64,000 nucleotides of DNA, taken from Sweltsa coloradensis. Its lineage: Eukaryota; Arthropoda; Insecta; Plecoptera; Chloroperlidae. The notes under the pieces are model-generated. The model had not been told where the DNA came from and searched no databases. It saw only the letters and a program-made list of their open reading frames with translations. Made by a program: the position numbers and the translations under genes. The DNA is taken from the NCBI GenBank assembly GCA_024449915.1, contig JAMZAV010000640.1, positions 186,001 through 250,000 of the forward strand, given 5' to 3'. Positions 40,447 to 50,419 of the stretch are shown here, piece after piece (positions within the stretch are counted from its first letter, which is position 1; each line of letters opens with the position of its first letter).

Positions 40447-40601
40447 AAAGTACTTGTTCATTAACGGGACCTTCCCCGGAAAAGGAAAGTAGATTAGTGT
40501 GGGGGGGGGGGCTCAGCAAGGCACTGCGCCCCTCGCCCACTAACCTACTTTCCTTTTCAGGGCGGGGAGGGGGGGAGGTTCCTATAATGAACAAGTACCA
40601 A
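40447..40601. mobile_element. small palindromic element
   Basis: GTACTTGTTCATTA at the left and its exact complement at the right enclose ~65-bp inverted arms (GAAAAGGAAAGTAG(A/G)TTAGTG) around a G/C-rich centre. It shares GGAAAGTAGGTTAG with the long inverted repeat at 38 kb, so the two may be related. Confidence 0.65.
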
Positions 40602-41389
40602 AAGGAAAAATAAAAGTTACGAAGGATTAAAAAGTCATAAATGCAACCCTTTCATGGGCAAAATATTTGACCCCCCCCCCCCAACCCCAAACTAGTTGAC
40701 TTTTTTTAGGCCTCCTCTTGGCAATTTGATCAGAATATTATTATAAGTGTTTGATCAAAAATTCACGCTTCTTTCACAAAACCCCTAATTGTTGTGAAAT
40801 TCGCCTCTAATCCGCTTGACTATTAAAGGGGCTATTAACTCAAAAAATTATGTTTTACCACATGATCTATGGGGGACCGTATGACGTTTCACCACCAGTA
40901 GCGCTGCGAGCGGTAACGTTCACCTGATTGTAAAAGATGGCGGCATACTATGGTAGTTTCACCTTACCGCGGCTGAAAATGTTTTTAAAGGTGGATCCAG
41001 ACAAAAATATAAGACGTAAGCATAAGGTTTTAACGCGTTGTCGTAATGTTGTAACATAGGGAACACGTACTGGTGTTCACACAAATGCTCTAGATTTAAT
41101 ACATACTTTTAACGCATAAGACACTGTTTTAATGCGTAAGAAAGTTGAACAATTTTTAACATACAAAACCTTATGCTTACGTATGAAAAAGTTGAGTCAA
41201 ACTAACATCTGGTTTGAAAGGCTTGACTGCTACAGTCAACTAGGCACGTTTAGGAATGTTTTGAAAGTTTGAAAGTTGTGGGGGGAATTTATTAGCAGAC
41301 CTTGTGGGCGGCAGCCGGGACGTATATTAGTAGTTTTAGGCGCTTGAACAGCTAAGATTTTTCGGGACTGGTCCTGAGCCCCAGCCGCC
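40602..41389. other. spacer with an inverted-repeat terminus
   Basis: 40875-40930 (CTATGGGGGACCGTATGA ... GCTGCGAGCGGTAACGTTC) has its inverted counterpart at 50420-50485. 41330-41400 contains CCCCAGCCGCCGAAGGCG, also seen near 18500. No gene. Confidence 0.45.
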
Positions 41390-41725
41390 GAAGGCGAAAT
41401 AAATTTTCACCATACCGAAGTTATTTCGTATGTTTTAACTGCACTCGAACTCTGTAAAATAATGTTTTACAGCAACTACTTGCAATCTAAAACCCCCAAA
41501 AATTAACTTGAAGTGGACCATTTTAGTAAATTTCAACCTAGGCTAATTGTTTTATGTAATGACGAAGCATACAGGCAAATATATTCGTTTTACCAAGGTG
41601 CCTGTTGAATTGTATAAGTGTATGTGCATATTTTATACGGAAATTCTGGGATTACTTAACACACGTTAGTTAGTTAGTTAGTAGTGTAGGAACCGGGGTG
41701 GGGGGGGAGGTTCCTACGCCACTGC
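41390..41725 (-). mobile_element. hAT-like MITE, CAGTGGCGTAGGAAC family, copy 2
   Basis: The reverse complement runs CAGTGGCGTAGGAACCTC and then matches 6343-6672 over most of its length (ATCCCAGAATTT, TTGCCTGTATGCTT, GAGTTCGAGTGCAGTTAAAA). A TTAG microsatellite sits near one end. The inner terminus is diverged. Confidence 0.7.
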
Positions 41726-42087
41726 AGTCGACTAAGCTTCCGTAATAATAAAAAGTTGGCAGGACTTGGAGCATTATAATTATAAACATCAATTGGAAAA
41801 ATTATATTAATAATAATAATAATCTTTATTATAACCTTCGAATCCTTCTTTAATCAAAGTTCTCTCTGTTCACTCTGCAAATAACTTATAGAAGACAACT
41901 GACATTATCTAGGTCTAAATTCTTTGTGCCTACTTTTCTACAGCCTAAACCCTTACGTGTTAGTGTTATGTTTTTGTACAAATCCGCCTGAAAAAGAAAG
42001 AAAAGCACGGACAAGTGGACGCAAATCAGAGTTAGTTGCGGGGTTAGATGAAATTTGAGCTTATTATAGATAATGTTTCAGGCCTGA
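41726..42087. other. no gene; (TAA)n run
   Basis: A short (TAA)n run at 41808-41826 is the only structured feature. The rest is AT-rich. Confidence 0.4.
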
Positions 42088-42650
42088 AATAGTTTTTTTT
42101 AACACATATTCTTTAGCATAATACTACACAAAAATGACCGTATAAAAAATTATATCTTGTAACTGTGATTTTACAGGAATTTTTAATTTATTTTGATTTT
42201 TTTGAAATTGGCGTTTTGGGAATTTTCTAAATCGGCTATAATGTGCTTCGCTTTCGATCCACATAGATACTAGAGCATCGTACCAACCTAAAATGGTCCT
42301 TTATAACATCGTGTTTTGAAGCTGTACACAAATATACACTCAAACTCATAAAAATATGCTTTCCAAAATCACACCCCTCCTTGGTAATCAGCATATTTTG
42401 ACCGAACCACTTGCCCAAATTATCCTCCAAGGTCACGGGGCATAAAAATAGTCCCAATGTTATTTCTTATGGCAGATTTTTACAAATGGGACCTAGCTCG
42501 AAAATTATTTACTGACAGTTTTTTAGGGGTCATGGTGGATGCAATAATTTTTCTGTCAATTTCTAAATTCATAACTAGTTAGTCTGAATGAAATATATTT
42601 TTAGAGTTTTGCGGGTGAATACCCCTGTAAAAGTTGTGATGCAGGCATAC
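42088..42650 (+). repeat. repeat Y, copy 1
   Basis: Collinear with 50490-51653: GCATCGTACCAACCTAAAATG-type blocks, CTTGGTAATCAGCATATTTTG, CCAAGGTCACGGGGCATAAA and GGGACCTAGCTCGAAAA occur in the same order. This copy is uninterrupted and defines the empty sites of two insertions in the other copy. Confidence 0.65.
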
Positions 42651-42709
42651 GCCTACTGGACTGACAGCCAAGTCTGGACCAAGTAGGCGATTATTTACCA
42701 TACTTACCA

Positions 42710-42744
<35 letters not shown>

Positions 42745-42748
42745 AACT

Positions 42749-43548
42749 AGGAAAACGCTTAAGTCCCGCCGCGTTGTTGGATGAGCGTATATGGTGCATT
42801 GAGATGCCATGTGTTACGCGGATTTTCTGTTGTTCTGTGAAAAAATCATTACTAAGTCGAAGATTTTTTTTAATTAAATTAAATTATATAAAAAATTTAC
42901 TTAATTTTTATAATTAAATTAAATAAAATAAAAAATTAACTTAATTGTTTTAATAAATCGTAATTTTTTAAAAAGAAAAAAATCAAAAATTGCAATTTGC
43001 ATAAGAAATAATTATTCGATTGCGCTCAAATTTAACACGAATATATTAATTCATGAAATTAAGGTTCTGTAAAAAAATCATTACAATAGGATAAAGCATG
43101 TAGGTGTTATAAGTCAAAGAATTGTTTTTAAAAAGAAAAAAAACATAAAATTTTGATTTTCATGAGAAATAATTTTTCGATTACGCTCAAATTTCACACG
43201 AATATCTTAATTCATAAAATTAAGGTTCTGTGAAAAAATCATTACAATCGGATAAAGCATGTAGGTGTTATAAGTCGAAGAAATTTTTTGGAAAAAATCG
43301 TAAAATTGCGTTTTTTATGTGAAAAAATTTCCCGATTTCGCTCAAAAACGTGGCAGTTCTAAGTTCAGAGATTTCGAAGGTCTCCATAAAATTTCATCGC
43401 AATCGGAGTATGGGTTTAGCCGGAATCGTGTTAACAAACAGACAAAAATACAGAAAGAAAGAAAAAAAAAAAAAAAAAAAACATTCCGGATTTTTTTCTC
43501 CAGTGTAGTGAAATGGAATCTTCGCTTCGCTTGCTACGCTCATCCAAT
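42749..43548 (+). repeat. 'GGATGAGCG' repeat family, copy 3, inserted in a SINE tail
   Basis: The left end is CTAGGAAAACGCTTAAGTC then GCGTTGTTGGATGAGCG; the right end is GCTTGCTACGCTCATCCAAT. Inside are tandem ~155-bp units (GAAATAATTTTTCGATTACG, GGATAAAGCATGTAGGTG). (AAAT)n lies on both sides, and a SINE 3' region follows on the right, so the element landed in that SINE's tail. Confidence 0.65.
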
Positions 43549-43712
43549 AAATAAATAAATTCGTATTTAGAGTCTACCCACGCAGTCATATAACTGATTT
43601 TCAGCGGGGGACAGTAAACCAAAGCGACCAACCAACCCTGTAGCCCGACGACTCAATCGACGAGTGAGCAATAATCAACCAAAGATCGATATTTTTAATA
43701 GAAAATGTAGCA
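43549..43712 (-). repeat. SINE 3' region, minus orientation
   Basis: An (AAAT)n tail, then TTTAGAGTCTACCCACGCAG ... CGACGAGTGAGCAATAATCAACC, the complement of the distal SINE region at 9625-9775. Confidence 0.65.
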
Positions 43713-43719
43713 ATCAGTG

Positions 43720-43931
43720 CCATGATATAATTAGTACCATAATAATTGGACTGTTTGTAATTGTCTTCTTTGAAATGGCAAGCAACACTGTGCCTAGTGG
43801 GTAACTATATAATATCTTTGGGTTTCTAGTGTAAACCCAAAGGTATAACCCCTTAGTATGTTTACTTTTATATTTTGGAAACTCTTGGCTTCTTTTACGG
43901 TTGTTGCATTTAGGCACACAACACTGACTCA
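43720..43931 (-). pseudogene. possible THAP-domain start
   Basis: The minus-strand frame begins MSQCCVPKCNNR, the Cys-x4-Cys opening typical of THAP zinc fingers, then a FPKYK phrase. The expected Trp, Cys and His of the C2CH module are not recognisable further on. It may be the first exon or a fragment of a THAP protein or P-like transposase. Confidence 0.3.
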
Positions 43932-44403
43932 TGTTGAATAACTTTTAAAATGTGCGTAAACATACATCCATACTTAGTGATGTAAATTTTCATGAAAAGT
44001 CAAATTTGTGAAAACTTTGCTGAAAACTTTGCTGAAAACTTTTCAAGCTGTGAAAAGTTCATGTTTTAGTCGCTTATCACAGTCGTTTCAACTTAAAATT
44101 TTGACAGCATGATTGGTAGGCCCTACCATAAGTCATAGATTATAATTTTGTAAGGCCCTTTACCTCTAAATCAGGAGAAAATACCATCATAGCACAGTTG
44201 TTAGGACGAGGAGAATTAATTGCAGGACATTTCATTGATGTATTACAAAATTTCTATGTTGACTGTTGATAATTGCTTTAGTTTGAACTTTTTATTATGA
44301 AATAGAGTCGGCCCTATAAGCCTACAAAAGTAGCCAATGCCTACTTTAAAAAAAATGCATAGGCCTACAATGTCTAATGTTCTGTAGCCTAACAGTATAC
44401 AAA
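43932..44403. other. AT-rich spacer, MITE-like words
   Basis: 43976-44070 repeats TGAAAACTTTGC and GAAAAGTTCATG words, similar to the palindromic stretch at 50236-50330. No gene supported. Confidence 0.35.
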
Positions 44404-45114
44404 TCCATTTACTAACTAGGAAACTTCGCAAACGCTTTTTTAGGCGCGTTGTTGGATGAGCGTAATTTTTTAAAAACAAAAAAAGCGTAAGATTGCGATT
44501 TTTATGAGAAATAATTTTTCGATTACACTCAAATTTCACACGATTATATAAATTTATCAAATTAAGGCTCATGAAAAAATCATTACAATCGAATAAAGCA
44601 TGTCGGTGTTACAAGTCAAAGAAATTTTAAAAATCGAAAAAAATCGTAAAATTGCGATTATCACGAGAAATAATTTTTCGATTCCGCCCAAATTTCACAC
44701 GAATATATAAATTTACAAAATTAAGGTTCTGTATAAAAATCAATACAATCGGATAAAGCATGTAAGTGTTATAAGTAGAAGAATTTTAAAAAATCTAAAA
44801 AAATCGTAAGTTGCAATTTTCATGAGAAATAATTTTTTGATAACGCTCAAAGTTCACACGAATATATTAATTCATAAATAAAGGTTCTGTGAAAAAATCA
44901 TTACAACCGAATAAATAATGTAGGGCCTAGATGTTAAGTCGAAGAAATTTTTTAAAAATAAAAAAAAATCGTAAAATTGCGATTTTTATGAGAAATAATT
45001 TTTCGATTGCGCTCAAAAAGGTGGCAGTTCTGAGTTCAAAGATTTCGAAGGCCTCCATAAAATTTCATTGCAATTGGAGTAATGGTTTAGCCCGAATCGT
45101 GTAAACAGACACAC

Positions 45115-45145
<31 letters not shown>

Positions 45146-45212
45146 CATTCCGGATTTTTTTCTCCAGTGTAGTGAAATGGAATCTTCGCTTAGCTCGCTA
45201 CGCTCATCCAAT
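44404..45212 (+). repeat. 'GGATGAGCG' repeat family, copy 4, four internal units
   Basis: Left end ACTAGGAAACTTCG ... GCGCGTTGTTGGATGAGCG, right end CTCGCTACGCTCATCCAATT. GAGAAATAATTTTT occurs at 44506, 44665, 44824 and 44990, a ~160-bp period with four units. A long A-run (45122-45144) precedes the right end. Confidence 0.65.
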
Positions 45213-45418
45213 TAGTAATTATTAATTAATCAGTACCGGTACATAGTTTGATTTCATAATACCGCATAATACATTTCAAAACTCGAAATTTAGTGTCTTA
45301 TAAGTGGCAATATTTCAGGAACGTTATTACTTTGGCTTTAAAGCAAAAAAAAAAAAAAATTTTTTTTTTTTTTTAATGATAAATTGAATGAGATTGCACT
45401 TGTCTCGTTAGTCGTTAC

Positions 45419-45610
45419 TGTTGGATTACATGCTACGAACGCCTGCGCGACGGGCAACCCGCCGTACGGCGGAGTGGCCAACTACGAGTCACCGCCTCCT
45501 TGCAGTGCTTAGACTCCCGTCTCAGTACGATCTACAGGGCTGAGTATAAACCACGTTTCGTCGGCCCGCTCAGACACCTTAGAAGTGACAAAACTAGTGA
45601 ACTTATAACA
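45419..45610 (+). repeat. Copia 5' LTR
   Basis: 192 bp starting TGTTGGATTACATGC and ending CTTATAACA, identical to 49700-49891. A TATAAA at ~45545 is a plausible promoter element. Confidence 0.95.
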
Positions 45611-45624
45611 GGTTATGGGCCTAG
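45611..45624 (+). promoter_or_regulatory. primer binding site for half initiator tRNA-Met
   Basis: GGTTATGGGCCTAG directly follows the LTR. It complements the anticodon arm of eukaryotic initiator tRNA-Met with one mismatch. Drosophila copia is known to use such an internal tRNA fragment as primer. Confidence 0.8.
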
Positions 45625-45777
45625 TTCATAGTTAAATCTGTAGGTAAAGTGTATAAGTCATTCACCCAGCACAGTTCAGCGAAAACCCTGCTAATCCCGC
45701 AGCAGAGTCGGCGCCTAAGCAGGTGAGCGACCAACCTAACCTATAGCCTAGCCTAGGCCTAGCCCCAAGGCCTAGCC

Positions 45778-47232
45778 ATGTCGTCCGCGGACGGGAAAGT
45801 CTCCATACAAAAACTCAACAACAAAAATTACCAGCTGTGGAAGTTCAAAATAGAAATGCTGTTGAGCAAGGACGACCTCTGGGACACAGTTGAGGAAGAT
45901 ACGCCATCACAGCCTAATTCAGCATGGAAAAAGAAAGACCAACGTGCCAGGGCCACAATATGCCTACTTCTCGAGGACGACCAGCTGATCCACGTGCGGA
46001 ATGAAACGTCCGCCCGATCAGTGCGGTTGGCCCTGAGAAAGGTGCACGAAAGGTCTAACTTAACCTCAAAGTTGTATCTCCTCAGGAAACTGTACAGCCT
46101 CAGGCTCAAAAACGAGCAAAGTATGGATGAGCACATCAACAGAACACTTGAGCTAGTTAATGAGCTCAGGGGACTGGGCGAAGAGCTCAAGGAAAACCAC
46201 GTCGCAGCCCTCCTGTTGTGTAGCCTGCCAGAGAACTATGGCATGCTAATCACAGCACTTGAGGCTAGACCCGAGGGTGACATAACACTCGAATTCGTTA
46301 TCGGCAAGCTCAAGGACGAGTTTAACCGAAGAACGGAAACAGAATTGGGGGTCGAATACAATGAAGCTGTATTAAAAACCGGACCTCAATACGGGACAGT
46401 GGAAAGAATGAAGTGCTTCCACTGCAACAAACCCGGTCACCTAAAGAAGGACTGCCGGACCCTCAAGAGAGAAACAAAGTTCAACAGGGAAAAAGTCAAG
46501 AGCGCCATAAGAGGCGAGGCCGGATCAAGCGACGATGAAGAACCGCGCAACGTATGTTTCAAGGCGGAGGAAGTCAAGAAAACAACCACATGGTTCATTG
46601 ACTCGGGAGCAACATGCCACATGACTAATGACAGGGCATTTTTTTCAAGACTCGACGAGAAGTCGTGCACCGTCTCACTCGCAAACGGGAGCTCCATGCA
46701 GTCCGAGGGAGTGGGGGAGGGGTTCCTGAAATGCAAGGTGGGTCCGTCACCCAGGAGACCCGTGAACGTGCTGCTCAAAAGCGTGCTGTACATCCCCAGC
46801 CTCGACGGCAGCCTGATATCGGTGCCCACACTAACCAAGCTTGGGTTCTCAGTAAAATTCGACAGCAATCAGTGCACGGTCTCAAAAACCGGAGAAACCC
46901 TAGCCATAGGCCTCCGGAAAAAGCAACTCTTCGAAGTCTGGCTAGACAGTGACGAAACGAGGCAACGCGCAAAGTCTGCTATCCAAGAGGAAAATCATGA
47001 GAACTGCATCCACCTATGGCACAGACGCATGGGACACCGAAACCCCGACGCCGTCAGAAGACTGAAGAAAGAAAATCTAGCAACTGGTATGACACTCGGT
47101 GACTGCGACATGCGGGAAAAGTGCATTACATGCGTGAAGGGTAAGCTAACCAAAAAGCCTTTCCCGAAGAAAAGCGAGGAACGGGCAGATAAACCTCTCG
47201 GATTGGTCCATTCTGACCTGTGCGGACCATGA
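45778..47232 (+). CDS. Copia gag, protease and start of integrase
   Basis: An open 484-codon frame starting at the first ATG of the element. Gag fills the N-terminal ~200 residues (YQLWKFKIEMLL motif). A CCHC knuckle (CFHCNKPGHLKKDC) lies at ~213-226, the protease motif WFIDSGATCHM at ~275, and the integrase zinc-binding part (LWHRRMGH ... CITCVKG) at ~410-460. The frame stops within the first integrase aspartate block (HSDLCGP), where the next domain is out of frame. The product packages element RNA and matures the polyprotein. Confidence 0.9.
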   Translation: MSSADGKVSIQKLNNKNYQLWKFKIEMLLSKDDLWDTVEEDTPSQPNSAWKKKDQRARATICLLLEDDQLIHVRNETSARSVRLALRKVHERSNLTSKLYLLRKLYSLRLKNEQSMDEHINRTLELVNELRGLGEELKENHVAALLLCSLPENYGMLITALEARPEGDITLEFVIGKLKDEFNRRTETELGVEYNEAVLKTGPQYGTVERMKCFHCNKPGHLKKDCRTLKRETKFNREKVKSAIRGEAGSSDDEEPRNVCFKAEEVKKTTTWFIDSGATCHMTNDRAFFSRLDEKSCTVSLANGSSMQSEGVGEGFLKCKVGPSPRRPVNVLLKSVLYIPSLDGSLISVPTLTKLGFSVKFDSNQCTVSKTGETLAIGLRKKQLFEVWLDSDETRQRAKSAIQEENHENCIHLWHRRMGHRNPDAVRRLKKENLATGMTLGDCDMREKCITCVKGKLTKKPFPKKSEERADKPLGLVHSDLCGP

Positions 47233-49793
47233 ATACCGAAACCCTGGCGGAAAGAGGTACATCATGACACTGACTGACGACTACTCCAGATACTGCACGG
47301 TCTACCTACTGAGAACTAAAGACGAAGTTTTGGACAAGCTGAAAGTTTACTCGGCAAGAGTCAACAACATCTTTAACACCAAAATTAAGAAGATTAGGTG
47401 CGACAACGGGAGAGAATACAAAAATGCAGCCGTCAAATCGTTCCTGGACAAGGAAGGCATCGAACTGCAACTCTCTGTACCGTACTCTCCCCAACAAAAC
47501 GGAGTAGCCGAAAGGAAGAACCGCTCCCTTACAGAAATGGCAAGATGCATGCTACTCGACGCGTCCCTCCCAACAAAGTACTGGGGAGAAGCAGTAGTCA
47601 CCGCCAACTACCTACAAAACCGCTTGCCCAGCAAATCGGTTGAAAAAACTCCGTATGAACTGTGGTTCGGCAGCAAACCGAACGTCTCCCACATCCGAGT
47701 TTTTGGAAGCAAAGTCTACAGCCATATCCCCAAGGAGAAGAGGACGAAGCTAGACCCCGAGCCGAAGAAGGAACTCTCGTTGGATACAGCGAAGAAGCCA
47801 AGGGATACCGCGTACTTAACACAGCTACCGGGAAAATCATCGTCAGCAGAACCGTCACATTCACAGAAACCAGGATGAAAGACAGCTTCGAAGTTATCAG
47901 CAAAAGACCGGAATGGGAAGAAGCAGCGAACGTAGACTCGGGTAACCTCAATCTCACAAAGAACCAGGAAGCCGCCGTCGAACACGCAGATAACCCCAGC
48001 GACAATGATCAAGAGACAGCCCGAACCGGCTTCCGAAGACACCAGAAAATCCTCAAGACCTAGCAAAGGGATTCCTCCCAAGAGACTATCGTACCTAGCC
48101 AGAGAAGAGGTCGTCGAACCAGGAAGTTGGGAGAAATGGCCCAAATGAAGGGAGACCTGAAGGAAGAGTGGACAAAAGCGGCAAACGAGGAATATGAATC
48201 TCTCATGGCCAACGCCACTTGGTCATTGACTACCCTGCCCGAAAACAAGAAAGCAATCGGAAGCAAGTGGACCTTCAAGGCCAAAGAAAATGCAAGCGGA
48301 AACATAGAACGCTTCAAAGCCAGGTTAGTCGCGAAAGGATTCTCTCAGAAGTACGGAGAAGACTACGACGAGACATTCGCCCCAGTGGCCAAATACGCCA
48401 CCATCAGAACCCTACTCGCAATAGCCACTGTTAAAGACCTAAAAATAAGGCACATGGATGTGTCGACTGCATTCCTCAACGGCAACCTATCCGAGGAAGT
48501 GTACATGAAGCAGCCGGAAGGGTTCGTCATTCCAGGACAAGAAGACATGGTGTGCAAGCTCAATAAAAGCTTGTACGGTCTAAAGCAATCGGCCAGGACC
48601 TGGAATTCCAAAGCCCACGATACAATAACCAAGTTGGGGTTCTCACAAAGCAAAGCTGATGCTTGTTTGTACGTGAAAAGGAGCGGACAAACGTACACCT
48701 ACGTCACCATTTACGTAGATGACCTGCTAGTATGCGCAACCACGGAAGAGGAGCTCGACCAACTTCATGTAGACCTGAATAGCTCTTTCACCACAACACC
48801 ACAAAAGACCTAGGCGAGGCAAACAACTACCTAGGGATTGAAATAGACAGAGATGCAAACGGGGACATGCTGCTACACCAACGCGGAAAGATACATACCA
48901 TTATTGAACGGTTCGGATTGTCAAGTGCCAAGTGTAGCACAACACCCATGGACGCCAGCTACCTGAGCCAAACCGGAGAGGAAAACCTACTACCCGATAA
49001 CAAAGAGTACCGACAAGCAGTGGGGGCACTCCTGTACCTTGCAAACGTCACACGCCCAGACATCGCCACCGCCATGAGTATCCTGAGCAGGAGACTCGAA
49101 AATCCCAGGGCCATGGACTGGACGGCGGTAAAGAGAGTGATACGCTACCTAAAAGGCACCGCCGCTCTCCCACTAAGGATCAGTGCTTCAGGGGGCACTG
49201 TTCTCTCAGGATTCACGGACGCAGACTGGGGAGGTGACCAAATGGACAGAAAATCGAGGAGCGGTTACATATTTCAACTAGGAAGCAATACAATATCCTG
49301 GTTGAGCAGAAAACAAAACTGCGTAGCCCTCTCCTCAACCGAAGCAGAGTACGTGGCCACCACTCTAGCTTGCCAAGAGGCTACATGGCTCCGACAGCTC
49401 CTAAGCGACCTAGGACACGCCCAGGAAGACCCAACGGTACTGCACGAGGACAACCAGGGGTGCATTAAGCTAGCCACGTCTGAGAAAATAGGCAACCGAG
49501 TGAAACATATAGATCTCAGGTACCACTATATCCGAGACGTCGTAGACCAAGGCACCGTCCGCCTGGAATACTGCCCCACGGAAGACATGCGTGCGGACAT
49601 ACTAACGAAGCCGCTGCCGGGTCCCAGGTTTGCAGCACTGCGGGAGAAGATAGGGCTTGCAGCCAGCGACCCGCGCGAAGGACGTCCGTCGAGTGGGGGT
49701 GTTGGATTACATGCTACGAACGCCTGCGCGACGGGCAACCCGCCGTACGGCGGAGTGGCCAACTACGAGTCACCGCCTCCTTGCAGTGCTTAG
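47233..49793 (+). pseudogene. Copia pol (integrase, RT, RNase H) with frameshifts
   Basis: The integrase core continues from ~47246 (DDYSRYC, CDNGREYKN, YSPQQNGVAERKNR). RT follows (WTFKAKENASGN, HMDVSTAFLNGN, catalytic YVDDLL at ~48714), then RNase H (GFTDADWGG, ALSSTEAEYVA, LHEDNQGCIKLA, HIDLRYHYIRD). Frame changes fall near 47228, 47243, 47757, 48035, 48120 and 48800. All catalytic motifs are otherwise kept. The last frame continues 31 codons into the 3' LTR before a stop at 49791. Either small deletions or read errors explain the breaks. Confidence 0.85.
49691..49699 (+). promoter_or_regulatory. Copia polypurine tract
   Basis: GAGTGGGGG lies immediately before the 3' LTR, the expected place for the plus-strand primer, with one T inside. 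Confidence 0.6.
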
Positions 49794-49891
49794 ACTCCCG
49801 TCTCAGTACGATCTACAGGGCTGAGTATAAACCACGTTTCGTCGGCCCGCTCAGACACCTTAGAAGTGACAAAACTAGTGAACTTATAACA
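49700..49891 (+). repeat. Copia 3' LTR
   Basis: Identical over 192 bp to the 5' LTR; followed at once by the duplicated GTTAC. Confidence 0.95.
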
Positions 49892-50026
49892 GTTACCTTA
49901 TCTCAAAACGAAAACATAACAAATCAGCGAGAGTCTTGGCCGGGCCAAGAGACAAGCAAGCTAGTGATACGTAGCGGGTCTCCGGAGGGTGGGGGGGGGG
50001 GGGGAATGGTCGGACAGCGTTGTGCA

Positions 50027-50098
50027 ACCCCACTGAAAATCAGTTATATAACTGAGTGGGTAGACTCATACAATTTATTTATTATTTATTTAACTAGA
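50027..50098 (+). repeat. SINE 3' end
   Basis: CCCCACTGAAAATCAGTTAT, AACTGAGTGGGTAGACTC and an ATTT-rich tail match the distal part of the SINE at 9.3 kb; the head is missing. Confidence 0.6.
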
Positions 50099-50162
50099 GT
50101 AGTGGGCTAAAAATAACTTTTGCATAAAAGAATTATAATTTATTTATTTTTTATTTTTTTAA

Positions 50163-50330
50163 TTGCGGATCGGGGAGTCGACTCCTACCCGGTTCCCAAG
50201 GCTCCGGAGTCGACTCCAATATTTACTACCCGATGTCATCACTAGTGAAAAGTTTGCATGAAAGTGAAAACTTTTCAAACTTTTCATTGCAAACTTTTCG
50301 CCTTTACATCACTATCCATACTCAAAAACA
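50163..50330. repeat. palindrome-rich short element
   Basis: GGAGTCGACTCC, a perfect 12-bp palindrome, occurs twice within 40 bp (about 50175 and 50203). It is followed by GAAAAGTTTGC and inverted GCAAACTTTTC words up to TTTACATCACT. Probably the remains of one or two MITEs. Confidence 0.5.
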
Positions 50331-50419
50331 CTTAAAAAATGTGAATGTTCGGAGCAATGAGATTCATGTTGACAGATTGCGCGTGTATTTAGATGGCGAG
50401 TGCGCGCGCCCACTAAACT

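Larger units (their letters stand above)
45419..49891 (+). mobile_element. Ty1/Copia LTR retrotransposon, complete insertion
   Basis: Two identical 192-bp LTRs (TG...CA) bound the element, with a perfect 5-bp duplication GTTAC at 45414-45418 and 49892-49896. The order gag, protease, integrase, RT, RNase H identifies Copia. The coding region is clearly richer in G/C than its surroundings. Identical LTRs imply a very recent insertion, yet pol has several indels. Confidence 0.95.

Noticed and set aside
40337..40613. Opposed frames in the palindromic element
   Set aside because: Inverted-repeat by-products; no evidence of translation.
42840..45000. Possible CRISPR-like array from ~160-bp periodicity
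   Set aside because: The whole unit repeats with drift and there are no unique spacers; it is a tandem minisatellite inside a transposon.
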